Below, one piece after another: positions 27,900 through 35,677 of a DNA stretch of 64,000 nucleotides (within the stretch, counting starts at the first letter, position 1; each line of letters begins with the position of its first letter). Location of the stretch: the NCBI GenBank assembly GCA_963737405.1, contig CAVTSL010000013.1, positions 81,640-145,639 on the forward strand, in the 5' to 3' direction. The position numbers and the translations under genes were made by a program. A model generated the notes under the pieces. It saw only the letters and a program-made list of their open reading frames with translations, did no database searches and was not told the origin of the DNA. Origin of the DNA: JACCTU01 sp963737405 (lineage in GTDB: Bacteria; Actinomycetota; Thermoleophilia; Gaiellales; Gaiellaceae).

Positions 27900-29207
27900 A
27901 TGGCCTCTACGCTCACACAGCCCGTGACGGAGTCGTTCGTGATCGAAGGCGGACGGCCGCTGAACGGTCGCGTCAGCGTCGCGGGGAACAAGAACGGCGC
28001 GCTGCCGATCCTCGCCGCGACGCTGCTCGCGGGCGAGCCGGTCACGTTGTCGAACGTGCCGCGGATCCGCGACGTCGAGACGATGGTCGAGCTGCTCGAG
28101 GATCTCGGCGCGGACACGGAGTGGCTCGGGGCGCACGAGGTGCGGATCGACACGCGCGCGGTCGAGAAGACCGACGTCGACATCGCGCTCGCCTCGCGCA
28201 TCCGCGCGTCGTTCCTCGTCGCCGGCCCGCTGATCGCGCGCTTCGGCCGCGCCGTGCTGCCGCCGCCTGGCGGCGACGTGATCGGGCGCCGCCGGCTCGA
28301 CGTCCACGTGCACGCGCTCGAGCGGCTCGGCGCCGTCGCGACGATCGACCGCGCCTTCGAGTTCCGCGCCGACCGCCTGCAGGGCACGCACGTGTTTCTC
28401 GACGAGGCGAGCGTGATGGGAACGGAGAACGCCGTGATGGCCGCCGTGCTCGCCGAGGGGGAGACGGTGATCGGGAACGCGGCGTGCGAGCCGCATGTGC
28501 AGGACCTCTGCCGGTTCCTCGTCTCGCTCGGCGCGCAGATCGAGGGGATCGAGTCGAACGTCTTGCGCGTCCGAGGTGTCGAGCGGCTCGGCGGCGGCGA
28601 GTACCGCATCGCGCCCGAGCACATCGAGGTCGCGAGCTTCATCGGGCTCGCCGCGGTCACCGGCGGCGATCTCTGGATCGACGACGCGCAGCCGAAGGAC
28701 CTCATCGCGATCCTGCCGCACTTCGCGCGGCTCGGCGTCCAGGTCGAGATCGAGGGCACGAGCGTCCACATTCCGCCGGGTCAAGAGCTCCTGATCCGGG
28801 ACGACCTCGGCGACCAGATCCCGAAGATCGAGGACGGCCCGTGGCCCGCGTTTCCGGCCGACCTCACGTCGATCGCGCTCGCCGTTGCGACGAAGGCGAA
28901 GGGGACGATCCTGATCTTCGAGAAGATGTTCGAGAACCGACTGTTCTTCGTCGACAAGCTCGTCAGCATGGGCGCACGGATCATCCTCTGCGACCCGCAC
29001 CGGGCGGTCGTGACCGGCCCGGCGCGACTGTACGGGCAGCGGATGGCGAGCCCCGATATCCGCGCCGGGATGGCGATGCTGATCGCGAGCCTCTGCGCGG
29101 AGGGGACGTCGACGATCGGGAACGTCGGCGAGATCGACCGCGGCTACGAGCGGATCGACGAGCGTCTCGCGTCACTCGGCGCGCGCATCGAGCGCATCAC
29201 CGATTAG
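27900..29207 (+). CDS. murA: UDP-N-acetylglucosamine 1-carboxyvinyltransferase MurA, Asp in place of the catalytic-loop Cys
   Basis: 435 residues. First committed step of peptidoglycan synthesis: adds enolpyruvate from PEP to UDP-GlcNAc. VSVAGNKNGALPILAATLLA carries the conserved Lys-Asn; FEKMFENRLFFVDKL and IRAGMAMLIASLCAEGTS are typical C-terminal motifs. The active-site loop reads PPPGGDVIGRRRLDVHVH: the position of Cys115 (E. coli) is Asp126. Asp here is functional in mycobacteria and gives intrinsic fosfomycin resistance, because the drug needs the thiol. Cytosolic. Confidence 0.95.
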   Translation: MASTLTQPVTESFVIEGGRPLNGRVSVAGNKNGALPILAATLLAGEPVTLSNVPRIRDVETMVELLEDLGADTEWLGAHEVRIDTRAVEKTDVDIALASRIRASFLVAGPLIARFGRAVLPPPGGDVIGRRRLDVHVHALERLGAVATIDRAFEFRADRLQGTHVFLDEASVMGTENAVMAAVLAEGETVIGNAACEPHVQDLCRFLVSLGAQIEGIESNVLRVRGVERLGGGEYRIAPEHIEVASFIGLAAVTGGDLWIDDAQPKDLIAILPHFARLGVQVEIEGTSVHIPPGQELLIRDDLGDQIPKIEDGPWPAFPADLTSIALAVATKAKGTILIFEKMFENRLFFVDKLVSMGARIILCDPHRAVVTGPARLYGQRMASPDIRAGMAMLIASLCAEGTSTIGNVGEIDRGYERIDERLASLGARIERITD

Positions 29208-29243
29208 CCGGCGCGTCGCGACGGGCGCGTCGCGGCACTGCGA

Positions 29244-29249
29244 TAGCCT
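29244..29249 (+). promoter_or_regulatory. -10 box TAGCCT of the hisB-like gene (leaderless)
   Basis: TAGCCT, 7 bases, then the ATG at 29257. Confidence 0.45.
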
Positions 29250-29256
29250 CTTTCGG

Positions 29257-29787
29257 ATGGCGGCGATCGAGCGCGAAGGTGAGGCGCGGACCGGCGTCCG
29301 CGTCACCGTGGACGGGACCGGCACGGCGACGGTGGGCACGGGGCTGCCCGTGCTCGACCACCTGCTCGGACTGCTCGCGGTGCACGGCAGCTTCGACGTC
29401 GTGCTCGAGGTCGAGCCCGGCTCGGCCGCGCTCGAGGCGTCCTCGGCCGGGCACGCACTCGGCCGTGCGCTCGCGGAGCCGCTGCGCAACGGCCGGCGAA
29501 TCGGCTCGGCCGTGGTTCCGGCCGACGAGGCGCTCGCGCACGTCTCGCTCGAGGCATCCGGCCGGCCGCTCCTCGTTTCGAACGTCGATCTCTCGGCGGC
29601 GCGTGTCGCCGGCCACGAGACGGACATCGTCGCCCGCTTCCTCGAGGGCCTCGCCGAGGGTGCCGAGCTGACGCTGCACGTGCGCCTGCTCGAGGGGCGC
29701 GACACGCAGCACGTTCTCGACGCGATCTTCAAGGCGCTCGGCCTCGCCCTCGCCCAGGCGTGCCGTGCGCGTAGCCGAAAGGAGTAG
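29257..29787 (+). CDS. Degenerate imidazoleglycerol-phosphate dehydratase (HisB) paralogue
   Basis: 176 residues. The HisB fold is recognisable: GTGLPVLDHLLGLLAVHGSFDVVL, VPADEALAHVSLEASGRPLL and GRDTQHVLDAIFKALGLALAQA. Yet the metal ligands are largely lost: the H-H-T-V-E-D motif is replaced by EASSAG, and N-x-H-H near the C-terminus is DTQH. DEAL is kept. So it is unlikely to dehydrate IGP with the normal two-Mn site. It lies between murA and ridA, with no other his genes near. Possibly a structural or neofunctional paralogue. Confidence 0.75.
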   Translation: MAAIEREGEARTGVRVTVDGTGTATVGTGLPVLDHLLGLLAVHGSFDVVLEVEPGSAALEASSAGHALGRALAEPLRNGRRIGSAVVPADEALAHVSLEASGRPLLVSNVDLSAARVAGHETDIVARFLEGLAEGAELTLHVRLLEGRDTQHVLDAIFKALGLALAQACRARSRKE

Positions 29788-29791
29788 GTGG

Positions 29792-30181
29792 ATGGCCGAG
29801 AAGTCCGTTGTTCGCACCGACGCCGCGCCCGCACCGTTCCAGGGCGCGCCGTACTCGCAGGCGGTTCGGTACGGCGATCTCGTGTTCGTCGCCGGGCAGG
29901 TCGCGCTCCGGCCGGATCACGACGAGATCGTCGGCGAGACGATCGAGGAGCAGACCGAGCAGGCGTGCGAGAACCTCAAGGCGATCCTCGAGGCGGCGGG
30001 CAGCAGCTTCGACAAGGTGCTGAACACGACGATCTACCTCACCGACTTCGGCGACTTCCCGAAGCTGAACGAGGTCTACGGCCGCTACGTCGGGGCCAGC
30101 CCGCCGGCCCGGGCGACGGTGCAGATCGCCGGGCTGCCGATGGGCGCGCGAGTGGAGATCGCGGTGGTCGCGCACGTCTGA
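29792..30181 (+). CDS. ridA: RidA family enamine/imine deaminase
   Basis: 129 residues. PFQGAPYSQAVRYGDLVFVAGQVAL, EEQTEQACENLKAILEAAGSSFDKVL and YVGASPPARATVQIAGLPMGARVEIAVVA are the classic YjgF/RidA pattern, with the conserved Arg in PPARAT that binds the carboxylate of 2-aminoacrylate-type intermediates. Cytosolic trimer in the family. ATG with AAAGGAG 7 bases ahead, so this one has a normal leader. Four bases separate it from the hisB-like stop. Confidence 0.92.
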   Translation: MAEKSVVRTDAAPAPFQGAPYSQAVRYGDLVFVAGQVALRPDHDEIVGETIEEQTEQACENLKAILEAAGSSFDKVLNTTIYLTDFGDFPKLNEVYGRYVGASPPARATVQIAGLPMGARVEIAVVAHV

Positions 30182-31520
30182 GCAGGTCACGGCGTTCGTC
30201 CACTCACTCGGCCTCGACGCGTACCTCGTCGGGGGTGCCGTCCGGGACGAGCTGCTCGGTCGTGTCGCGAAGGACCAGGACTTCGTCGTTCCGGGCGTGG
30301 GCTACGACGAGCTGCGCGACGCGCTTGCTCCCCACGGGCGCGTCGAGGACCTGGAGGTCGCCGGCCAGCGCGTCGGGCTGAGGCTCTATCCGCGCGACGG
30401 CGAGCTGCGCGCGCTCGCGCCGGCGGGCATCGAGTTCGCGCCGCCGAGAACCGAGCGCTCCACGGGGCCCGGCCGCCACGACTTCGAGATCGTGGCGTCG
30501 CCCGAGATCTCGCTGGAGGAGGACATGGGGCGCCGCGACTTCACGATCAACGCGATCGCGAAGCGGCTCTCGACGGGGGAGCTGCTCGATCCGTACGGCG
30601 GCGAGCGCGACCTGCGTGCGGGGGTCCTGCGCACGGTGTCGCCGCAGAGCTTCCGTGAGGACCCGCTCCGGCTCGTCCGCGGTCTCCGCTTCGTCTCGCA
30701 GCACGACCTCGAGCCCGACGAGGACACGCTGCGGCAGATGCGGGACGAGGCTCCGTCGATCCGGCTCGTGTCCGGCGAGCGGATCGGCGGTGGGCTCACG
30801 GCCGACGGGCTCGGGGAGCTCTCGAAGCTGCTGCTCGGTCCGCATCCCGCGAAGGCGTTGCGCCTCGCTCGTGACACCGGTGTGCTCGTCGAGCTGCTTC
30901 CGGAGTTCGAGCCGACGATCGGGTTCGACCAGGGAACGCCGCGACAGCCCTACACGCTGGACGAGCACATCTTCCACGTCGTGCAGGGTGCGGCCGACAC
31001 AGGCATGGCGCTCGAGGTGCGGCTTGCGGCGCTCATGCACGATCTCGCGAAGCCGTCCGACGACGAGACGCACGCCGAGCTCAGCGCGCAGCTGAGCGCG
31101 CAGATCCTGCGGCGGTTTCGCTACCCGGCGCGGTTCCAGCGCCGCGTGAACGCCGTCGTGCGGCACCACTCGTTCCCGCTCGACGACGTCGACGCGCTGT
31201 TCGCTCGGCGGATGCTCGCGCAGCACGGGGAGGACGTCGCACGCGACCTCGCGCAGCTCAAGCAGACCGACCTGCGCGCAAAGAGTGCGCCGCCCGAGGA
31301 GCACGAGGCGGCGGCGCATCTCCTGCGGTTGCTCGAGGAGGAGCGTGAGCACCCCCATCGGGTCGGCGACCTCGCAGTCGACGGCGCCGATCTCCTCGAG
31401 CTCGGGCTCGCGGAGGGCCCCGAGATCGGCCGTGTGCTCCGCGAACTGCTCGCGGCGGTCGTCGACGATCCGACGCTGAACACGAGGGAGCTGCTGCTCG
31501 AGCGCGCGAGGTCCGGGTGA
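30180..31520 (+). CDS. CCA tRNA nucleotidyltransferase / poly(A) polymerase family with HD domain
   Basis: About 446 residues. The nucleotidyltransferase site is YLVGGAVRDELLGRVAKDQDFVV (G-G-x-V-R-D and D-x-D). GRRDFTINAIAKRL and LLDPYGGERDL, FREDPLRLVRGLRFVS follow, as in class II CCA-adding enzymes. An HD domain appears at LAALMHDLAKPS and HHSFPLDD. It adds or repairs the tRNA 3' CCA. No ATG, GTG or TTG exists in frame between the ridA stop and the first conserved residues, so the start is missing or a base is lost near 30178; I give the first in-frame codon after the stop overlap. Confidence 0.88.
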   Translation, partial: EQVTAFVHSLGLDAYLVGGAVRDELLGRVAKDQDFVVPGVGYDELRDALAPHGRVEDLEVAGQRVGLRLYPRDGELRALAPAGIEFAPPRTERSTGPGRHDFEIVASPEISLEEDMGRRDFTINAIAKRLSTGELLDPYGGERDLRAGVLRTVSPQSFREDPLRLVRGLRFVSQHDLEPDEDTLRQMRDEAPSIRLVSGERIGGGLTADGLGELSKLLLGPHPAKALRLARDTGVLVELLPEFEPTIGFDQGTPRQPYTLDEHIFHVVQGAADTGMALEVRLAALMHDLAKPSDDETHAELSAQLSAQILRRFRYPARFQRRVNAVVRHHSFPLDDVDALFARRMLAQHGEDVARDLAQLKQTDLRAKSAPPEEHEAAAHLLRLLEEEREHPHRVGDLAVDGADLLELGLAEGPEIGRVLRELLAAVVDDPTLNTRELLLERARSG

Positions 31521-32218
31521 AGCTGCTTCGGTGGGACGCAGGCCCCGGCTACGCCGTCGCGTTCTCGACGCGGCAGGGCGGCGTCAGCGAGGGCTCGTTC
31601 GAGTCGCTGAACCTCGGGAAGCTCACGCTCGACACCGCCGAGAACGTCGAGGAGAACCGACGCCGTCTCTGTGCCGCAGTCGGCGTCGAGGCGGAGCGGC
31701 TCACGTTCAACCGCCAGCAGCATTCGGCGCGCGTGCACCAGGCGGTCGAGGGGCGTCGGGGGACGCCGGGCGACGGCGTCTGGAGCGACGAGGCTGGGGT
31801 TCCGATGCTCGCGTTCACCGCCGACTGCGTCCCAGTGGCGCTCGCCGGACGGGACCGTCGTGCGCTCGCGCTGCTGCACGTCGGGTGGCGCGGGCTGCTG
31901 GCCGGGATCGTCGGCGAAGGCGTGGGCGCGTTGGGCTCGGTCGCACGCGCGGCGGTCGGTCCGTCGATCGGCCCGTGCTGCTACGAGGTGGGAGAAGAGG
32001 TCGCAGCCCCGTTTCGCGGCCGCTTCGGCGACGACGTGCTGCGCGGGCGCAACCTCGACCTCTGGACGGCCACCGAGCGGGCGCTGCTGGAGGCCGGCGT
32101 GGGGGAGGTCGACCGGTTCGACCTGTGCACCTCGTGCAATGCGGACCTCTTCTTCTCGCATCGCCGGGACGACGGTGTGACCGGCCGGCAGGGGGTGATC
32201 GGCGTTGTTGTCGGCTGA
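31517..32218 (+). CDS. pgeF: Peptidoglycan editing factor PgeF (YfiH / laccase-domain)
   Basis: 233 residues. AFSTRQGGVSEGSFESLNLG, FNRQQHSARVHQA, AFTADCVPVAL, HVGWRGLLAGI, and SIGPCCYEVG plus DLCTSCNADLFFSHRRD give the Cys/His zinc-copper site of the DUF152 family. PgeF removes mis-incorporated serine from peptidoglycan precursors in E. coli; purine nucleoside phosphorylase activity is also reported for relatives. Position ahead of yggS-sepF is conserved in Gram-positives. Start overlaps the cca stop. Confidence 0.9.
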   Translation: MKLLRWDAGPGYAVAFSTRQGGVSEGSFESLNLGKLTLDTAENVEENRRRLCAAVGVEAERLTFNRQQHSARVHQAVEGRRGTPGDGVWSDEAGVPMLAFTADCVPVALAGRDRRALALLHVGWRGLLAGIVGEGVGALGSVARAAVGPSIGPCCYEVGEEVAAPFRGRFGDDVLRGRNLDLWTATERALLEAGVGEVDRFDLCTSCNADLFFSHRRDDGVTGRQGVIGVVVG

Positions 32219-32805
32219 GGAGGTCCGGGCGCGCTACGACGCGATCCGCGCGGAGGCGGGCTCCGGCGTGACGGTCGTGGCGGCGACGAAGTACGTCGAC
32301 TCCGACGGGCTTGTCGGTCCTGCGCGACGCCGGCGTGGAGGTCGTGGGCGAGAACCGGGCGCAGGATCTGGAGGCGAAGCACGCGCGGTACGGCGACGCG
32401 TTCCGGTGGCACTTCATCGGACATCTGCAGAGTCGCAAGGCGAGGACGGTCAACGAGACGTGCGAGCTCTGCCATTCGTTGTCCTCCGAGTCGGCCGCGC
32501 GACGGCTGACGGTGCCGGCGCTCGTCGAGGTCAACCTCTCGGGCGAGTCGTCGAAGTCGGGGATCGCTCCCGACGACCTCGAGTCGTTCCTCTCGCTCTA
32601 CGGCGACGTGCGCGGCCTGATGACGATGCCGCCGGCGACCGACGACCCCGAGTCGTCGCGTCCGTACTTCAGTCGGCTGCGCGAGCTCGCCGAGCAACAC
32701 GGTCTCCGCGAGCTTTCGATGGGCACCAGTCAGGACTGGCGCGTGGCCGTCGACGAAGGGGCGACGCTGATACGCGTCGGCTCGACGCTTTACCATTCCG
32801 GCTGA
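32205..32805 (+). CDS. YggS/PLPBP pyridoxal-phosphate homeostasis protein, one frameshift
   Basis: About 200 residues. TVVAATKYVDSD holds the PLP Lys; GENRAQDLEAKHARYGD, RWHFIGHLQSRKART, VPALVEVNLSGESSKSG, LMTMPP and LSMGTSQDWRVAVDEGATLIRVGS are all family motifs. The frame slips near 32312 (DSDGL then SVLRDAGVEVVGEN). The mid part (SESAARRLTVPAL) is a few residues shorter than usual. TTG start is proposed, overlapping the pgeF stop. The protein is non-catalytic and balances PLP and amino-acid pools. Confidence 0.85.
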
Positions 32806-33344
32806 TGGGGTTCGCGGACATCTGGAATCGGACGCTCGTCTACTTCGGGATCGCCGAGGAAGACGACTGGGACGAGGACGGCTACGTCACCGAGGAGGAG
32901 CTCGAGCGGACCTACTCCGACCGCCCGAACGTTCGCCGGCTCGCGCCGCGCAGGCGTCAGGAGCAGTTCGACGACTGGACCGACCCCGGCGAGCAGCCGG
33001 CAGCCGCAGCTGCGGCCGCGACGCCGATGCGGCCGCGCCTTCGCGGCGTCGAGGCACCCGGGTCGGTCCGGATGCACCTCGTGATCCCGAGGAGCTTCAA
33101 CGACGCCCAGCAGATCGCCGACCGGTTCAAGCAGGACATCCCGGTGATCCTGAACCTCCAGAGCTCGGACCAGGAGCTCTCGAAGCGGCTGATCGACTTC
33201 GCGAGCGGGCTGACCTACGCGCTCGACGGCGGCATGCAGCGGGTGGCGGACAAGGTCTTCCTGCTCACGCCCCGGAACGTCGAGGTGAGCGCAGAGGAGC
33301 GCGCCCGCCTGCTCGAGCGCGGCGGGTTCTTCAACCAGGCCTAG
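32805..33344 (+). CDS. sepF: Cell division protein SepF
   Basis: 179 residues. N-terminal amphipathic membrane-binding helix MGFADIWNRTLVYFGIAEED, an acidic/disordered linker with an Ala run (AAAAAAA), then the SepF core: MHLVIPRSFNDAQQIADRFK, VILNLQSSDQELSKRLIDFASGLTYALDG and VFLLTPRNVEVS. SepF tethers FtsZ to the membrane and is the main anchor in actinobacteria, which lack FtsA. ATG overlaps the yggS stop by one base. Confidence 0.95.
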   Translation: MGFADIWNRTLVYFGIAEEDDWDEDGYVTEEELERTYSDRPNVRRLAPRRRQEQFDDWTDPGEQPAAAAAAATPMRPRLRGVEAPGSVRMHLVIPRSFNDAQQIADRFKQDIPVILNLQSSDQELSKRLIDFASGLTYALDGGMQRVADKVFLLTPRNVEVSAEERARLLERGGFFNQA

Positions 33345-33567
33345 GCTCGCGGCGCCTGAGCCGTCGGCCGACGAGACCCTCGTCCGGACGCCGCCAGATG
33401 CCGAGGCTGAGCTCGAAGCCGCGGAACCTGAGCCTCCAGTAGGGCCTGTACGTCGCGTCGACGGCGCGGCGGATCAGCTCCGTCATGGGGAGGCCCGTTC
33501 GCGCGGCCTCGTGGCGGAGGAGGGCGTGCTGGCGATCCGTCAGCGTGATCTGCGTCTTCCGACCCAT
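33331..33567 (-). CDS. Ribbon-helix-helix (CopG-type) DNA-binding protein
   Basis: 78 residues. MGRKTQITLTDRQHALLRHE (first strand and helix A) and AARTGLPMTELIRRAVDATY (helix B) form a textbook RHH fold; the rest is a basic tail. It sits on the opposite strand inside the sepF-yggT gap, its stop overlapping the sepF end. I start at the ATG of MGRKT; a longer reading would translate straight through the palindromic element just upstream, which looks more like its operator. Could be an orphan antitoxin or local regulator. Confidence 0.75.
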   Translation of the reverse strand: MGRKTQITLTDRQHALLRHEAARTGLPMTELIRRAVDATYRPYWRLRFRGFELSLGIWRRPDEGLVGRRLRRREPRPG

Positions 33568-33570
33568 CAG

Positions 33571-33612
33571 ATGGCGATGTCCATCGACATCGATGGAGAT
33601 GTACATCGCCAT
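33571..33612. promoter_or_regulatory. Nested palindromic operator upstream of the RHH gene
   Basis: 42 bp. Outer 10-bp arms ATGGCGATGT / ACATCGCCAT are perfect; inside lies a second perfect palindrome CCATCGA-CA-TCGATGG (33581-33596). GATGT/ACATC half-sites recur four times. It is 3 bp from the RHH start and in front of yggT, so it may control both directions. Confidence 0.65.
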
Positions 33613-33696
33613 CACCCGACGATGAGTGGCGCGGCCGTGCCGATCCGTCCCCAGCTGTGCCAGGACATCCACCGATCGCGGCGAACGAGAGTGCCG

Positions 33697-34005
33697 ATGG
33701 GCGACACTGCCAGCTCCATGCTGCTCCTCGACGCTGTCGGCGCGGTCCAGAACTTCCTGGACGTGTTCATCACCGTCTACATCCTGGTGATCCTGGCGTA
33801 CATCATCACGAGCTGGATCCGGCTGCCGTACTCGCCGACGCTGAACAGGATCCAGCGGTTCCTCTACGACGTCTGCGACCCGTACCTGCGCCTCTTCCGG
33901 CGCGTGGTGCCGCCGCTCGGGCCGCTCGACCTGTCTCCGATGCTCGCGGTCATCGTGCTGCTCGTCGTCCAGCAGCTGCTGCACGCGTTGCTCGACCGAC
34001 TGTAA
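33697..34005 (+). CDS. YggT family membrane protein
   Basis: 102 residues with two hydrophobic segments: FLDVFITVYILVILAYIITS and LSPMLAVIVLLVVQQLLHAL. Between them WIRLPYSPTLNRIQRFLYDVCDPYLRLFRRVVPPLG is the conserved YggT loop. Found next to sepF and divIVA across Gram-positives and cyanobacteria; linked to division-site and osmotic functions, not biochemically defined. ATG at 33697 chosen; GTG two codons earlier or ATG seven codons later are alternatives. Confidence 0.88.
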   Translation: MGDTASSMLLLDAVGAVQNFLDVFITVYILVILAYIITSWIRLPYSPTLNRIQRFLYDVCDPYLRLFRRVVPPLGPLDLSPMLAVIVLLVVQQLLHALLDRL

Positions 34006-34018
34006 GGAGGGCAGCCCC

Positions 34019-34465
34019 GTGTCACTCACCCCTGTCGAGATCAAGCACATCCGCCTCGAGCGGTCGCTCCTCGGCTACAAGCGCGAGTTCGTCGACCAGG
34101 TGCTCGAGGACGTCGCCTCGAGCTTCGAGGACGTCTGGCGCGACCGTGCCGACCTGGCCGACAAGGTCGAGCACCTCGAGCACGAGCTCGTCCGCTTCCG
34201 AGAGCTCGAGGCGCTCCTCCGCACGACGCTGGTCTCGGCGGAGCGTGCCTCTCAGGAGCTCAAGGAGCAGGCACGCAAGGAGTCGGAGCTCGTCCTCACG
34301 GAGGCGCACGCGGAGGCCCGGGCGATCGTCAGGCGCGCGCATGCCGAGCGCGAGCACCTGACGAGCGAGGCCCGGCGGATCCGCTCGCTCCTCCGCTCGG
34401 CGCTCGACTCGCTCGACGTCGAGGACGAGGCGCCCGCGGACTCCGAGGAGCGCGAAGCCGCCTAG
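34019..34465 (+). CDS. DivIVA-domain protein
   Basis: 148 residues. LTPVEIKHIRLERSLLGYKREFVDQVLEDV matches the DivIVA N-terminal domain (with L-G-Y-x-x-x-x-V-D), followed by long coiled coil (KVEHLEHELVRFRELEALLR; ARAIVRRAHAEREHLTSEARR). GTG start with AAGGAGG upstream. DivIVA proteins mark curved membranes and poles and organise growth and division in actinobacteria (Wag31). This copy is short, so it may be a division-site variant. Confidence 0.9.
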   Translation: MSLTPVEIKHIRLERSLLGYKREFVDQVLEDVASSFEDVWRDRADLADKVEHLEHELVRFRELEALLRTTLVSAERASQELKEQARKESELVLTEAHAEARAIVRRAHAEREHLTSEARRIRSLLRSALDSLDVEDEAPADSEEREAA

Positions 34466-34476
34466 CGGGTCGCCCC

Positions 34477-34764
34477 GTGGAGTCGACCCGGCTCCGTCTC
34501 CGCGTCGTCCCCGGCGCCTCCAGGAACCCCGGCATCGTCGGCCGCTACGGCCAGGGCTGGAAGATCCGCGTCGCCGCGCCACCGGAGCGCGGAGCCGCGA
34601 ACCGCGCCGTGCTCGCGCTCCTGGCCGAGACGCTCGGCGTGCCCAAGGCCGCGGTTCGGCTCGTTTCCGGTCAGGGCTCGCGTGACAAGATTGTGGAGGT
34701 GGCCGGGATGGGGCAGGCCGAAACCGAAGCGAGGCTCGCCTCGGCCGAGAGAGAGGACGCATGA
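34477..34764 (+). CDS. DUF167 / YggU family protein
   Basis: 95 residues. LRVVPGASRNPGIVGRYGQGWKIRVAAPPERGAANRAVLALLAE and VRLVSGQGSRDKIVEVAG are the family signature (P-G-A-x-R and PPxxGxAN). Small alpha/beta protein of unknown function, commonly in this division/lipoprotein cluster. Overlaps the next gene by 4 bases. Confidence 0.9.
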   Translation: MESTRLRLRVVPGASRNPGIVGRYGQGWKIRVAAPPERGAANRAVLALLAETLGVPKAAVRLVSGQGSRDKIVEVAGMGQAETEARLASAEREDA

Positions 34765-35117
34765 GCACGATCGACACCAGCCGCATGAGGGAGGCGCTCG
34801 AGACGGAGCGCGCCCGCGTCGTCGCCGCGATCGAGAACCTGAAGAACGAGAACCCCGGAACCGTCGAGGACGAGACGGGCGACGAGACGTACGACCAGCA
34901 CCCTGCGGACGTCGCGACGGCCATGCACGACCGCGAGCTCGACTACGGGATCACCGAGCACGAGCAGCAGCTGCTCGAGGAGATGAACGCTGCGCTGCAG
35001 CGCATCGAGGACGGCACGTACGGCATCTGCACGAACTGCGGGAAGCAGATCTCGTACGAGAGGCTCGAAGCGCTCCCCTGGGCCCAGCTCTGCATCGACT
35101 GCGCGAAGGCGAGATGA
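34761..35117 (+). CDS. DksA/TraR C4-type zinc-finger protein
   Basis: 118 residues. N-terminal helices with acidic loop (NPGTVEDETGDETYDQHPAD, then ATAMHDRELDYGITEHEQQLLEEMNAALQRIEDGTYG), then the zinc finger CTNCGKQISYERLEALPWAQLCIDC. DksA-type proteins act in the RNA polymerase secondary channel; TraR-like short forms do the same. The coiled-coil tip D-x-x-D-x-A is not clearly present, so a DksA role is uncertain. ATG overlaps upstream and downstream neighbours, so it is inside the operon ahead of lspA. Confidence 0.85.
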   Translation: MSTIDTSRMREALETERARVVAAIENLKNENPGTVEDETGDETYDQHPADVATAMHDRELDYGITEHEQQLLEEMNAALQRIEDGTYGICTNCGKQISYERLEALPWAQLCIDCAKAR

Positions 35118-35677
35118 GCGAGCCTGCCCCGAGGCCTCGACTCGACGTCCGAGTGGGGTCGTCGACCGATGGACTGACGCCGGTCTCGGTCGCCGAGCGT
35201 CCGCTCGCGGCCGGGGCGCACGAGTGGATCGGCCTCGTGGCCGTCGCCGGGGCGGCGATCCTCGCCGACCAGGTGACGAAGCGGATCGTCTCCGGGACGC
35301 TCGATCTCGGGGAGTCCAAGCACGTCATCGGTCCCCTCGACCTGCACCACGTCCAGAACTCCGGCATCGCCTTCGGACTCTTCTCGGGCGCGACGACGCT
35401 TGTGATCGTCGTCACGGCGATGGTGATCGCCTGGCTGCTCGTTGTCTTCGCGCGCTCCGGCGCGCGCCACCCGATCATGCCCGTCGGTCTCGGCCTCGTC
35501 GTGGGCGGCAGCCTGTCGAACCTCGCGGACCGGGTTCGGCTCGGGCACGTGACCGACTTCCTCGACCTCGGATTCTGGCCGGCGTTCAACCTCGCGGACA
35601 CGTTCATCGTCGTCGGCGTCGCGTTGCTCCTCGCCGCAGCGGTGCTCTCCGATCGTTCGCATCCTCGTCCCCGCTGA
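35114..35677 (+). CDS. lspA: Lipoprotein signal peptidase II
   Basis: 187 residues, with an extra 40-residue hydrophilic N-terminus. Four TM helices: WIGLVAVAGAAILADQVTKR, ATTLVIVVTAMVIAWLLVVF, IMPVGLGLVVGGSLSNLADR and FNLADTFIVVGVALLLAAAV. The catalytic Asp pair lies in GGSLSNLADRVRLGHVTDFLD and FNLADT. LHHVQNSGIAFGLFSG is conserved. It removes signal peptides from diacylglyceryl-modified prolipoproteins. ATG overlaps the dksA-like stop. Confidence 0.95.
   Translation: MSEPAPRPRLDVRVGSSTDGLTPVSVAERPLAAGAHEWIGLVAVAGAAILADQVTKRIVSGTLDLGESKHVIGPLDLHHVQNSGIAFGLFSGATTLVIVVTAMVIAWLLVVFARSGARHPIMPVGLGLVVGGSLSNLADRVRLGHVTDFLDLGFWPAFNLADTFIVVGVALLLAAAVLSDRSHPRPR

Noticed and set aside
33568..33612. 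Upstream extension of the RHH gene from an earlier ATG (MAMYISIDVDGHRHL)
   Set aside because: The added residues are translated from the palindromic element, and family members start directly at the first strand; the shorter start is preferred.
33511..33696. N-terminal extension of YggT through the operator region
   Set aside because: The extra residues come from the palindromes and do not resemble YggT; the family start fits the ATG at 33697.
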